Shown here in pieces: positions 49,054-60,530 of a DNA stretch of 64,000 bases. Source of the stretch: Meconema thalassinum (lineage: Eukaryota > Arthropoda > Insecta > Orthoptera > Tettigoniidae); contig OX336389.2 in the NCBI GenBank assembly GCA_946902985.2, forward strand, positions 168,154,704 through 168,218,703. Direction: 5' to 3'. The position numbers and the translations under genes were made by a program. The notes under the pieces were generated by a model. The model made no database searches. It was given only the letters and a program-made list of their open reading frames with translations, and had not been told where the DNA came from. How positions within the stretch are numbered: position 1 is the stretch's first letter; each line of letters starts with the position of its first letter.

Positions 49054-49560
49054 TTAAATCTCTCCTGGTCTCGTATCAAAAATATCATGGAATTCTTCTA
49101 ACAAACTCGTCACTACTGGAACATGCTCAATTCTCTCATTAGCCTTCTTAGATGTTTCTATGCTCTCAAAAACCTTGGTCCATCTCACTTCTCCAACGGT
49201 GTATTTCTCTTCATCTTCGAAATGAACATCCCCTGCATGATGAAATTTAATCGTATCCGATTCCATGCCTAGAATAGCCTTGTACCTCTTGATAAAATCC
49301 GTCCCTAAGATCAAGTCATGCGCAATATCTCGCATCACTACGAAAATATGCTCAAAGATACATCCTCCAATCTTGATCTTTAAATACAGTTGCATCTTGC
49401 ACGTAGTAATCTTATTAGGAATAATACCCTGGATCTTGATTCCAGCTACGGGTATTTCTTCAATATCCTCCGTTAATTTCCATAAATTGTACAAACGTTC
49501 GCTCACCAAACACAGCATGGCACCTGTATCTATTAGAGTGTGTACTTGTTTCCCATACAC
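49054..49560 (-). pseudogene. gypsy retropepsin (aspartic protease)
   Basis: Contains the active-site triad region TLIDTGAMLCLVS and, 60 residues later, the flap/second-half motif ILGTDFIKRYKAILG. It is followed by a linker into the reverse transcriptase in the same frame. Only the TAA at 49,054-49,056 separates it from the frame that continues to the RT at 49,002. The protease would cleave Gag-Pol in the related active elements. Confidence 0.85.
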
Positions 49561-49679
49561 TTCACAAATAATAATAGGTAACCGGGTTCTCTGTCCTAAC
49601 TCCCTTATCTCGTGTTCTTCCTGAATTAAGTCCTCATCTTCGACTTCCCATTGAATAATTTTGGAAATATACTGCGTTG

Positions 49680-50657
49680 GAGTTACTTCTGCTGGTTCTC
49701 TCGTTCCGAAATCGACGTTTTTTCATTCTTCCCAGCCGAATTATTAATACTAGAAGTACCAGGTTGATTTCTTCTATCATCTAATTCCTTCAGATATTGT
49801 TGACTTTCCTCTCCTCTTTGCTCCAGATTTTGTCTTTGCTGATCCGTGAACCTGTCATTGTTCGATCTCTCATATTGTCGATTGTAACCTGTTCTATTGT
49901 ATGGCCTACTATATCCTTGTCTCCTCCAGGAATTCCAATTGTTTCCATACCTTCCTCTTCTAACGTAAGGTTGTCTATCATATTGACCCCTTCTATCGTG
50001 ATACTCCCTCGACGTTTTCTCTTCTCTATTCCTATCATTCCTATCAGGTGTTGTCTGACATTATCTATCCGTCAAGACAGCATACGCGGCTTGATTCTCT
50101 TGTTTGCTATTCCTCTGCTGATAAAATTGAGTATTGGAATGATCCAAACGCTGAAGGACTTCATCAAATTCCTTCATGTTTTCGACATTAGCAGCAATAA
50201 GACTGCGTTTCACCTCCAACGGAAATTGTCTAATTAACGCAGGAATCAATTCGTAAGGTGGCATTGGTGGATCTTAACACTGAAGTTTTGCAAGCTGGTT
50301 CGCAAAATAATTCGAATATTTAGTCGGCTGTGACGTAGAATAACGTTTCACGTATAACTCTGCCCTGATATTCTGTTGAGTGTCCGGAGACCAAAATTTT
50401 CGTAATAGTGCCTGTTCAAACTCTTCACAAGTTCTCAAATTGCAACGAAAGGCCCTAAACCAGACGAGTGCCGGACCGTCTAAAAATCTACTAATAACTC
50501 TCATTTCCCTTTCTTTAGTAACTTTAGTATCCGTCAGATAATCTCGAACCTCCCTCAAAAATCCAACAGGTGAAACATTTCCAGTTCCGGAAAACTTATT
50601 CGGCTTCTCTTCATAACTCTTTACTAATGTGATCGGAGTAGAATGGTAGAGACTCAT
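49680..50657 (-). pseudogene. gypsy gag capsid-like region and basic tail
   Basis: The frame starts ATG 50,657 (MSLYHSTPITLVKSYEEKP) and has a retrotransposon gag core: FLREVRDYLTD, then RVISRFLDGPALVWFRAF, then ALLRKFWSPDTQ. A stop at 50,274 interrupts; the same frame resumes with ELIPALIRQFPLEVKRSLI to a stop at 50,061. After a shift, an Arg/Gly/Tyr/Asn-rich basic stretch follows (to about 49,700), which would take the place of a zinc-knuckle nucleocapsid. No CCHC box was seen. Confidence 0.75.
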
Positions 50658-51875
50658 TCTGACCTACCTATCTCTGATAATCTACCTCTATTTTCAAAAG
50701 TATTTTCAGTTATATTTGCCTGTTTCTCCTCAGATCTAGATTTATACTCTTCCAATTTCCTCTCCAAATTGTTAACAGTTTGTCTAACTTCCTCCATTTC
50801 CTTCCTATTTTGTTTTCCCTCTTCATCTGTTTCCATACTATCCTTCAATTCTTCTATTCTCTTCATCTGACTTTCCTCTTCAACAGTTAACTGATTCTTT
50901 AATTTTTCCACAGAATCCGGAATGGATTGAACGTCTCCAGACACTACTTTAATCTCTGACGAAAAAACTGTCCTCACTTCTTTAACATCATCATGAGTTT
51001 CTTTCGTAAGCTGTTCCTGAATTTCTTTAATCACTTTTGCTTTCACCTCATTCTTTAATTCTGAGACTACTCCTTCCTTCAATTGTTCTACTACTATTCC
51101 CTGAAATTCAGCTGTAACCTTCTGGGACTACTTGTGTGAAATTCAATGTACATTCCTTCATCGTACTGATTTCTAAAGTTGCTAAGTCATCTGTCATCTT
51201 CCGCACATTATCTTCTAACTTATTTTCCAACGACCTAATCATCGTCTGCATATCATTCTTGTGTTGATCTAAATCTTCCTTCATCAGACGACGACTATCC
51301 TGCAAGCTATCCTTCATATGGCCGTAGTTAGTAAACAAATTATCTTTCAAATTCTTCCCGGCATCTATGATCCTCGCTTCCAAACTTAAGAAATTCTTTT
51401 GAGCTCTCCTAGCATTATCCTTGATTTTCGTTTCCAATGAGTCTACCCTGTCCTCAATTTTAGCATCTATCGATTCAGCTAGCTTATCCTCGAATGATTG
51501 CACACTTCTCAACATCCTGCCTTCTATCAATTCTATCTTTTCTAACATTTCGGATTTCAACGAGTTTGAGTTTTCCGTGATTTTACACACTAAATTTCTT
51601 ATAGAATCCGCATTTTCTTTTATTTGACTTTCAATCTTACTTTCTAAACCTTTCATTTTATTGTCTATTTTATTTTCTAGAGAAACAGAATTCTCAGTTA
51701 TTTTCTTTTCTAGAGAAACAGAATTCTCTGTCATTTGAGTTCCTATTTTATGTTCCAGAGAAGCTGAATTCTCTTTCATTTGAGTTCCTAATTTCTGTTC
51801 TAGAGAAGCATAATTCTCTGTCATTTTCTGACCCAAGTCCTGGATCATCCTAGCAAGTGCCTCCATTTCACTCAT
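50654..51875 (-). pseudogene. gypsy gag N-terminal coiled-coil region
   Basis: From the ATG at 51,875 (MSEMEALARMIQDLGQKM) the frame is a long heptad-like coiled coil with repeated ENS.SLE.KI units, continuing with IESQIKENADSIRNL and onward. It ends at a stop at 51,108. The coiled coil carries on in another frame from about 51,115 (EGVVSELKNEVKAKVIKEI) to a stop at 50,654. A single-base shift near 51,115 would join the two. Such coiled coils are known upstream of the capsid in some gypsy Gag proteins, presumably for assembly. Its last stop overlaps the next start in ATGA. Confidence 0.6.
51660..51840 (-). repeat. Coding tandem repeats in gypsy gag
   Basis: About four to five imperfect repeats built around TCTAGAGAAACAGAATTCTC or TCTAGAGAAGC(A/T)(T/G)AATTCTC, encoding ENSVSLE.K. 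The unit length varies (36 or 54 bp), consistent with expansion of the coiled coil by codon-preserving steps. Confidence 0.75.
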
Positions 51876-52262
51876 AAAGGTTATTAGAACACTGGGGTAC
51901 AATGTCAGTCGACGCTTGAAGAACCTTAAATCTATAATATTAGTACAGTGATTATGCAGACACGACCTTGAACTGAGGTTTCGTTACGAATAACATTAAA
52001 TTCTAACATTTACTATTAATTTACTGTGAAAAATCACCAACGACAACCCAAAAAATGCCAATCAAAACTATGGAACTGTACATTCATCGATCTTGAATCC
52101 TGCAAAAACCCCCATCTCCTTTGCTAATCCAAGAATCAAATAACACTCGACCTCGAATCGAAATTCGGAATCGAATAGCATCAGACTCTGAAACAACTCA
52201 ACATATTGGCAGCCAAACTCGGGCCCCACACGTTGTCGCCAAAACTCTTCTACCTTACTTTA

Positions 52263-55200
52263 TGTGACCGTTTGACGGATGTCCCACGTCCACATAAGCG
52301 CACATCTAAATAACAGCAGAGCACAAGACTCAAAAACATCTCAGGGTAAAAAATATGGGCAAACAGCCAACGCTGTAATTTAAAATAAAAACTTAGCTGT
52401 TATTCCGATGTACACTGCAGCAAGGATAGAAAGGAGTTAAGTTTCAAGAATCATGAATGTCACCAGTTGCCTAAGATAAAATGCGTCAGGTCAATTTATT
52501 CACTCAACCATCCTAAACTAAATACAAACTTCTTTCCGCAAGGGAATCACTAATTACACTCCTGAAAATAAAGAACATCCAATCGCTCCCCATGGGATCC
52601 TGCTCTAAAGATGCCTTGTCTGACTAACGGCAACAATAAATTAAAACAAAACAAAAATTAAGTGACTTGATTATTCAAATGCTTCTCCAACATTTAGTAA
52701 AATTCATAATTATCACTGGAACGTGTGTTATTCGAAACACCATGAACACCTTAATGATGCGCAGACAATTAATTAGTCCAGTCTGACATAATTAAAAAAA
52801 ATATATTTAAGTTACAACAGCATTTATATTTCCAAAATTATCTTCCAAAATATTCTTAGTTTCAATATCACGCATTTGAAAAGTCATGGATAAAAATCTG
52901 AAATTTGTTATCTTTATTGTTTAAGTAAAAAAATTATTGGCTATGAACAATCTATTCTTCCATGTCATTTAATGATAATCCAGTTACTTCACAATCGTAA
53001 ATTCTACACTTGGAATTTATTAAACACTCCAACATCCATGTTGATTTATAAATAATTTCCTAAAGAAATACATTTATTCAATTATTAGACTTGGGTGTAA
53101 TGCACTATTACCGTGTAATTATTAAATTTATATGAATTATGGATAAGTTATGACCGTTAACAAAAATCATCTGAACACGAGGTCTGCCTTCCACGAATGC
53201 CCCATCTCACCGAGCATTGAATAGGCTTCACATTTTATATTTCATCACATGATGTTGAAAGTTGCAAAGAAAAGAAATATATATTAATTGTTGGGTAATT
53301 CTAAAACATTCCATAGACTGTTTGTAAGGTGTGAGCAAAAACAAGTGGAATTCGGAATTCCACTGATGACGTTTTCTGGTTGACGGCTTGGGGTTGCTCC
53401 ACTGGCTTAACCCATCTTTTTGAGAATACAATGTGAGGAATCATCCTCCAAAATCTTTAACTTCATTTCACATACAACATTATTTCCATATTTCCAAAAT
53501 CCATTGAGCCTTATTGCTTCTATTAATGGATTATAATAATTATTGTGGGATCAGAACACGCGTCTCTGCCCAATCAACTCAACTACCATGCCAGATAATT
53601 CATTTAATTGTGATTAACAATTAGTTTGCCTTCCAATGGTCATCTTACAAAACAAACCCTATTTGACACAAGCGCTCCACACCACAACTTTCTTTCGAAA
53701 ATAAAATATCTCCTTAGAGAAATCCAAATTGCATTATTAATTATGACCTCATTACCGTCCGCCTATAACTTAATCCGAAATTCGATTTTGTGAACACCAC
53801 AGACTGGTTCACTATCACCCAATAAATTTATTATTATTATTAAATATTTCACAAGTCAAAAATGATTAAATTCCAAGTTTACGATCCCAACAGATCTTCA
53901 AAATCCCGATAATCATTCAACATGATTCAATCGAGAATTATAACAAGTATTACAATCATCAATTATAATTATTATTATTAATTATCAGAAAATCCTAATC
54001 GTGCGGATAAATCAAACTCATAAAGTAACGATTAAGTATCTAACCTCATTAAGTATTACGGAGATAAACTCCCAAGAATCATCAATTATTAATTAATTAA
54101 TTAAGCAAATCACTCCAAAAAAAAGCTTTAGAAAAAAATGCAACAAGGGAAAAATAATATATACAAGACTGTACATGAGAAAATCTACGAAAAGTGACCA
54201 ACTAGCTATGAAGCCTGGATGCCTCAAAGTATGCCATCATCCAACGATAAGCCGTATCGTGGATATGCTCGACTTCGTGACACACAAACACATCGCCTAG
54301 AAATCCATAAAGATGATCCAGTCACTATGCTCCTGCATAATTCAAAAAATAAATGCTGGCATCAAAACGTTGAAACATGGTTGACTGAAAAAGTCTATAG
54401 CCTAGAAATCACATGTACTAAATTCTACAAAGTAAAGGTGTTTTCCACTTCCCTTATGGTGATCTTCCTCGATGAGTCCCATGTCTGCAGCCGGCCACGT
54501 CCATGCCTCACAGCTGGCTCGGACACACGTGTACGCTCAAACTCATGACCTGCTTGTCTCATCGCGATCTAAATTTCATCACGTCGGCCTCCATTGCACC
54601 ATCAAATAGGCTTCTAGTACTCCATAGTAACGTTTCGATCCATAGCAGTAAGATACCAAAGTTTATTACGACTGTTCGCTACCACGAATTCCTGTTCGTT
54701 GTTCATTATCACCATGGCTTTTGCCACAAAAATTCCCGTAATCTAGACTGTTGTATTCGAAATATAAACACCCAGTCATGCACCGTTTCCAATTTTTTTT
54801 TTTTTTTTTTTTTGCGTATGGCTTTTACTGCCGGGAGTGTCCGAGGACATGTTCGGCTCGCCAGGTTTGTAGCTGCTTCGAGACGGACACCCAATGGGTG
54901 AGCTACAAGTACCGTTGGGGAGGGAAGGAGGGAAGTTGGAATGTAAGGACGAGGAGTTGGAAGGTAGCGGCTGTGGCCTATAGTTAGGGACCAACCCCGG
55001 CATTTGCCTGGAAGGAAGATGGGAAACCACAGAAGACCATCTTCAAGGTTGCCGGCGGGGGGATTCGAACCTCCTCGCCTCCCGGATGTGAGCGACTGCC
55101 ATCAGTCATGCCGTAACCACCACGGCTAACTCACCCGGTACCGTTTCCAAATAAGTCTGTGTCACAAATAGAAGACGCAACACTTGGTTAACATTCAAGC

Positions 55201-55731
55201 TGGTATAGCACAGTCCGCTAACAAAATTGCTTGCCATGTTTCCAACATCCTTCGATTGAAGCTATACATTTCCCTAGATTCGGATTATGAATATGTTCCG
55301 GGCCATAGGCAACCTGTATGTTAGACCAAAATGAGTCCACAACAGTTTTGAACATTCCACAACTGGTCCACCTGCATAAAAGCATTTAGTGACCAACACT
55401 GAAAAAGTGTTTCCTCGTAGACTGTATGTCTGGCACGCGAAAGGTCGATCCAAGAAAGATCTTCGAACTCATTCTAGGCAACGCATGATACAAATTCCGT
55501 TCGATGTTCTAGCACTGACCTCCTACTACCTCCTTCAACAGGTGCGCTCCGAGCAATGACCCAGTCGTAGTTCCGTACGCAACCAACCCGCACATGTGAC
55601 GTAACGCCTCGCCTACAGGGCGACTCACAAACTCTTCCTTGGCGCTTTTCTTCAAACTGAAAATTTCCAAAATATAATCCCGAAAAACGACTCATTATAT
55701 CCGGGCAATGGGCTCCCTCGAATTGGGCACA
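52263..55731 (-). repeat. gypsy 5' LTR (with SINE)
   Basis: Second LTR copy, starting (plus strand) TGTGACCGTTTGACGG. It differs from the 3' LTR by scattered substitutions and small indels. It carries a private SINE at 54,793-55,139; without it the length is about 3.1 kb. The probable primer-binding site (minus strand TGGCGACAACGTGTGGGGCC) lies at 52,222-52,241, 21 bases from the LTR edge. Confidence 0.93.
54793..55139 (-). mobile_element. tRNA-derived SINE inside the gypsy LTR
   Basis: Flanked by ACCGTTTCCAA (54,782-54,792 and 55,140-55,150); the other LTR has the empty site. The poly(T) at its left is the tail of a minus-strand insertion. The head carries A-box-like GAGTTAGCCGTGGTGG and B-box AGGTTCGAATCC. 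The body resembles the SINEs at 19,800, 31,388 and 57,560. Confidence 0.9.
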
Positions 55732-55735
55732 ATAT

Positions 55736-57547
55736 AAATATCATTTTTAAGAATGCCATTCAAAAATGCTGTTGAAACATCAAGGTGATGGACTTCCAGA
55801 TCCATATTTACAGCAAGAGCAAAAACTAATGTCAATGTACTATACCGCACTACAGGTGCAAACGTTTCCAGATAATCAACTGCGTACCGTTGAGAACAAC
55901 CTTTAACCACTAAGCGTGCTTTAAATTTAGACACATTACCTTCAGTATTACGTTTCACTTTAAACACCCATTTGCATCTTCAAAATTTGTTCCATTAGGT
56001 TTCTCAACTAAAGGCCATACATCATTATCATGAAATGACTTGAGTTCTTCCTCCATCGCTTTTTTCCATTGTATGCCATCCTTAACGTTAAGTGCTTCAG
56101 ACATAGTGGTTGGTTCCACATAACCACCACTTTCAGCAAAATAGACCTCTTAATCAGGAAATTGTTTTGGGAGACTCTCCCTTAAAGGGTACCTCCTACC
56201 TGCATTTTCTGGAACACCAAACTGGTCAATCTCATCATTTTCATAATCATGAATATACAATAATGTCTTCATTAACCTGAGCAATACCTGGAACATCAAT
56301 GTTGTCACGAACCTGACCAGCAACTGAAACTTCAATGATTGGCAGGTTATTATCTTGTCCAATTCTGTTTTCATCATTATTTACAATGTCATGTAACGGA
56401 CAATACATTACATCGCTCATTTCAACATTTTTCTCAGCACACCTTGTGAATTTATGTTCTACAAATTTAACACTGTGCTCAACAAATATATCTTTAGGTT
56501 TACTGGGATCAAACAGACGGTAACCTTTCTTATCACCATCATACCCAACAAACACAAAACATTTGCTTCTGGGTTCCAATTTGCCACTACGCACCTGTTT
56601 TGGAACACGGGCATAAGCATCGCAACCGAATATTTTCATATTCTCATGACTTACAGCTTTACCAGCCCATAATTCCTCTGGTATGGCATTGCCAACTTTA
56701 CTATGAGAACTCCTGTTCAAAATATACACTGCCGTATTGGCTGCTTCTGCCCACAGTTTTTCAGAACATCCTGCTGTAAACAACACACATCTAACCCTTT
56801 CCATAATGGTACGATTGTGACGTTCGGCTACGCCATTTTGTTTAGCTGTATACCTTACAGTTTTCTGTTGCACAATCCATTTTTCCTTGAAATATTTGTT
56901 CAGGTCAGAATTGACAAATTCCTTACCATTGTTAGATCTAAAAATCTTTGGTGTCTCACCTTTCTGAGTTTCACAATATGCAACAAAATCCTTGACTTTC
57001 TCCTTGGTTTCAGATTTTTGTTTCAAAAAATAAACAAAAAATCTTCTTGAAAAAATCGTCAATTATTCTCATCATGTATTTAACACCATTCCAGGTCTCA
57101 GAGAGCGGCCCACACAGATCAGAGTGCACCAAGTCCAAAAAACTTTCACTCCTCGATTGACTTACCTGTGGAAATGACTGCCTTTGCTGCTTCCCGAGAA
57201 CACATGGTTCACACAATTCATTTGGTATTTCCTTAAATTTAACAACATCAGACATTTGACTTAAGACTAACTTCTGTTGTCCAACGTGGCCCAACCGCTG
57301 ATGCCACAAATTGTAATCAGAAACATCACCAACAAGGGCAGACATCTTGGTTAACATTCAGATAATATAGACCATTCGAAACTGAACGAGTAGCTAGCAC
57401 GCTACCATTCACTGAGTAATTCTCTGAATCCAAGATGTCACATCCATTTTTGTTAAACACAAAAACAGCACCCCTTTTAATCATCTGACTTACCGACAGC
57501 AAGTTAACACTCAGTCCTGGAACATGCATCACGTCAGGCAGATTATT
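55736..57547 (-). pseudogene. copia integrase and reverse transcriptase N-part
   Basis: Upstream half, before the gypsy insertion. From the right: NLLSVSQMIKRG, the zinc-binding GAG-pre-integrase HHCC region (LWHQRLGHVG ... CEPCVLGKQ), then the integrase core with LVHSDLCGP, NNGKEFVN and QNGVAERHNRT, the D, D and E of the DDE triad. An IFGCDAYARVPK segment and the linker come next. The reverse transcriptase starts FKARLVVKGCSQ, DYLETFAPVVR, LDVSTAFLNG. The frame is interrupted near 57,030 and 56,150. ATAT at 55,732-55,735 is the gypsy target duplication. Confidence 0.88.
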
Positions 57548-57559
57548 AATACTGTCGCT

Positions 57560-57876
57560 ACCGACAGTAGTGGCTACGCGGGCTAAAAGCGCTCCGTTAG
57601 GTCAAGGGGCCAAGCTCTCTGCTGACTCGGTAGATGCGTGGGTTCGAGCCCCACCGTCGGCTGTCCTTGAAATGGTTTTCCGTGGTTTCCCATTTTCAAC
57701 ACCAGGCATATGTTGGGACATTACCTTCTGATAGGCCACGGCCGCTTCCTTCCACATCCTTGCCCAGTTTCATTCATCTTCATCAATTCCATCTCTCATC
57801 CCGACGCGCAGGTCGCCCACGGGCGTCGACTAGAAAGACCTGCACTCGGCCTCTCAGGAGGCTACACGACAAAAAA
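57560..57876 (+). mobile_element. tRNA-derived SINE inside copia
   Basis: Exact 12-bp target duplication AATACTGTCGCT (57,548-57,559 and 57,877-57,888). The head has a B-box GTGGGTTCGAGCCCC. The body (GGCCACGGCCGCTTCCTTCC, CAGTTTCATTCATCTTCAT) is the same as in the Polinton-arm SINEs but the tRNA-like head differs. It ends in a short A tail (8 A). It interrupts the copia protease region. Confidence 0.88.
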
Positions 57877-59203
57877 AATACTGTCGCTTACATTCAGTGC
57901 AATGTCACCAAATCCTTGTACAGACAACTTATCATTATTACCAATTACAATGTTTATATCAGGATCATCACTGCATTTATAATTTGACAGAAGTTTAACA
58001 TTAGGAGGCATGTGAGCACTACAGCCAGAATCAATGACGAAATAATTCTTTGGTACGCGAGCAATTAAAGCACAAAACAGACTTTTATTGGATTTTGGAC
58101 ACTTCGGTGCACATTGAATTTTTGTCTTCTGTGGACAAGTGTCTCTTCCGTGACCCTTTTCACCACAAATCCAACACTTTCAACGACTTTTGTCAACTGC
58201 TTTTTCACTAGAGCTCTTCGGTTTCTTGACATACCTGACTTCCTTCTTGGTGTTGCTGTACAGGGCTGCCCTATCAGCTGACTTCTCACCATGACTTCGG
58301 CGAAAGCTTTCGTCCAACAAGATAGACTTGATGCGGTCCAACTGTAGTTCCTCCGATGTTGAGGTTACGGTCATAACTAAGTTATCGTATTCATAAGGAA
58401 GACCTCAAAGGATCATAGCAGCAACAAACTTATCAGCGACAGGCTCATCAACAGCTGCTATCTTCTGTGTAACTGACATAACCTCACCAATATACTTGTC
58501 CGTTGTTGTTGTTTGAGTCTTCAGTCTTTTGACTGGTTTGATGCAGCGCTCCATGCCTCCCTGTCCTGAGCTAATCGTTTCATCTCTACATAGCTCCGAC
58601 ACCCTACATCGGAGGCAATCTGTTTAACATATTCTAACCTTGGTCTACTCCTACAGTTTTTGTCCTCGACCCTTCCTTCCATAACTAAGCTTGCTATTCC
58701 TGGGTGTCTTTGTATGTGTCCTACCAACCTATCTCTTCTCTTCATTAGCAGTCGCCAGAAACATCTCTCCTCTCCCACTCGTCTTAATACCTCCTTGTTT
58801 GTAACCCTATCTACCCATCTGATCTTCATCATTCTCCTGTAACACCACATTTATGGAATCGAAATCTGATAACTTGAGCGAGCACAGATTTCGCATCAGC
58901 GTGATATACCACCACTTTCATTTATCTTCAAAAGCCTTTTCAAGGGCATACCAGGCATCCTTAGCTTTTGCACAGTCTCGAACATGGGGATAATTGTGAA
59001 CAGCCACCATGATACATATATCTGCCAGCGCTCTCTCGTCACGCCGATCGTGTCCCTCCGACACATCTGTGCCTCGGACACTGGCCCATAAGTCCATGCT
59101 TTTTGAGATAATATGACATCCTAAAAGACCAGTTCGAATAATCCTCCCGACCACTTAATTTCGGAAACCCATAAGCACAAGGACTTGAAGCATGTTCACT
59201 CAT
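57877..59203 (-). pseudogene. copia gag and protease
   Basis: gag begins at ATG 59,203 (MSEHASSPCAYGFPKLSG) with the UBN2-type core (VRDCAKAKDAWYALEKAFED) after a frameshift near 59,110. It continues beyond the RTE insertion with YIGEVMSVTQKIAAVDEPV and LQLDRIKSILLDE. A CCHC zinc knuckle (CWICGEKGHGRDTC) lies near 58,130-58,170. The aspartic protease follows (FVIDSGCSAHM, about 58,030), which then runs into the SINE at 57,876. The knuckle binds RNA and the protease processes Gag-Pol in related elements. Multiple stops; not functional. Confidence 0.82.
58515..58852 (-). mobile_element. RTE-like LINE 3' fragment inside copia
   Basis: Minus-strand coding remnant: MWCYRRMMKIRWVDRVTNKE, then RRDRLVGHIQRH, then RSRPRLEYVKQIASDVGC and DREAWSAASNQSKD. 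This is the C-terminal end of an RTE-type LINE polyprotein, a very common insect repeat, downstream of the reverse transcriptase. The 3' side ends in CAAACAACAACAAC, an RTE-like simple tail. It splits the copia gag; the flanking gag sequence resumes on either side. Confidence 0.75.
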
Positions 59204-59259
59204 TTTGCCTTCTCACTTTAAAGTTCACTGAAGAAAATGATCACAGAATACCGTTATGT

Positions 59260-59272
59260 CTGGGCCCATAAC
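59260..59272 (-). promoter_or_regulatory. copia primer-binding site (initiator tRNA-Met)
   Basis: The minus strand reads GTTATGGGCCCAG directly after the LTR. This is complementary to the anticodon-arm region of initiator tRNA-Met (CTGGGCCCATAAC), the half-tRNA primer used by Drosophila copia and relatives. Confidence 0.8.
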
Positions 59273-59273
59273 A

Positions 59274-59517
59274 TATTGAAACTACTTGAGCTATGCATGG
59301 GTTTCTATTGTATCAGTTATACACGGGATGAACGGATTACAGTACACGAACACATGTTGACTTAGATTGAATTGAACAAGACCCAGTGATACAGGATACA
59401 GAGTACAGACAAAAGGCAAAGAACATAAAGTCAATTAATATACATTTGACAAAAGACAAACGATATTTACATGCGAGCGAGATTAGAAAGTACGAGAAAT
59501 ATTCATTCTCTTCAACA
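59274..59517 (-). repeat. copia 5' LTR
   Basis: 244 bp, followed on the minus strand by the primer-binding site. It differs from the 3' LTR by substitutions and an 8-bp-scale indel (near 59,393), so the element is not brand-new. The minus-strand promoter is expected here; no specific TATA call is made. Confidence 0.92.
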
Positions 59518-59814
59518 AGGTTCACTCGGATTTTATACAAATGCATGAACTTTCCTGCTGAGTGGTTAGTACAGAAGTCATTGGGAAGCAACCAGTATTT
59601 TGGCTTGTGCAATAATATACGCAATCGTTGATACAAATTTCACTGCAATGACGCTGGCAAGTCCGTTGCTGCTATTAGGTTAATGAGTGGAGAGGATTAG
59701 AGTTCTGAGAAATGCAATCCAAACATTTCATACAAGGAATTCTTTCCACTGTGCATAGCGTACAACGTAACCCGCACTTGCAGTTTTCATTGTTGGCAAT
59801 GCCATTGCTGAAAT

Positions 59815-60270
59815 TGTAATTTGATGATAGTTGATGTTGAAGGGCCTAACATCGAGGTTATCGGCCTCTAATTTTTTTGGGTGAAAATGAAATATGATGG
59901 TGAAATGAACACTAGAACTAAAACTAACTACAACATACAACTAACTTACGGATTAGGAGAAGAAAAGGACAAAATGGAAGGAATAAGAGAAATAAAAGAT
60001 AGGTAAAAAATACCCTCAACCCTCAAAAAATGAGAATTGACGGATTTGGAGCCATGAAAGGTAGATAGGAAGGGATATAGGAGAGAGTCCACCCCAGAGT
60101 CACTGGAAAAAGGGAAAAAACAGATCCAGCTCAGGTATTCTCCCGAACTCAACAGCCGTGAGCCCTTGAGGGTGTAGCAGTATCCAGGGCGCACCTTCAG
60201 TGGTGGGGCTACACACACCCTTCCTCCTTTATGACCTTGTGCAGAAGGCAGGAGATGTGATGAAAAGAAA
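59815..60270 (+). repeat. Dispersed repeat copy
   Basis: Contains TTGAAGGGCCTAACATCGAG early and, at 60,090-60,270, the blocks CCAGCTCAGG, GAGCCCTTGAGGGTGTAG, CGCACCTTCAGTGGTGGGG and CTTCCTCCTTTATG, which are shared with 25,430-25,530, 26,330-26,430 and, inverted, 25,820-25,940. No coding; probably a SINE or MITE family. Confidence 0.55.
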
Positions 60271-60530
60271 AACAAGAGGTATTTGAAGTTATTCCAAAAT
60301 GCCAAAACAACCCATTCGTGATAATGTCAATGTCATTGTTCTATTTCGCCATGATGAGCAGAAGATGCATCACATTTATGATGAACATGTAAATCCCGAT
60401 ATGACCTTTCAAACCAATTGTGTTCTATGTGTTGGAACACTCAACGGCATGCCTGTCTTATTAGTGATAAACAGAGTAATATTAACCAGGGGCGTTATCG
60501 CATAGGATTTGATCATTTTATTCATATTTA

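Larger units (their letters stand above)
43289..55731 (-). mobile_element. Ty3/gypsy retrotransposon with 3.1 kb LTRs
   Basis: Inserted in the copia reverse transcriptase with the 4-bp duplication ATAT (43,285-43,288 and 55,732-55,735). The LTRs are 43,289-46,393 and 52,263-55,731, the second enlarged by a SINE. On the minus strand the ends are TGTGCCCAATTCG ... TCACA. The internal part (46,394-52,262) encodes gag, a retropepsin, reverse transcriptase, RNase H and integrase in gypsy order. No envelope-like frame is present. The LTRs account for about half of the element, which is unusual. Frameshifts and stops make it inactive. Confidence 0.93.
41882..59517 (-). mobile_element. Ty1/copia retrotransposon with nested insertions
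   Basis: LTRs at 41,882-42,117 and 59,274-59,517 are near-identical and flanked by AGGTT on both sides (41,877-41,881 and 59,518-59,522). On the minus strand the order is gag, protease, integrase, reverse transcriptase, RNase H, which defines copia. The primer site (59,260-59,272) and polypurine tract (AAGGGAGAG, 42,118-42,126) are in place. Insertions inside it: a gypsy element (43,289-55,731), a SINE (57,560-57,876) and an RTE-like fragment (about 58,515-58,852). Net length about 4.5 kb. Several frameshifts; not autonomous. Confidence 0.92.
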
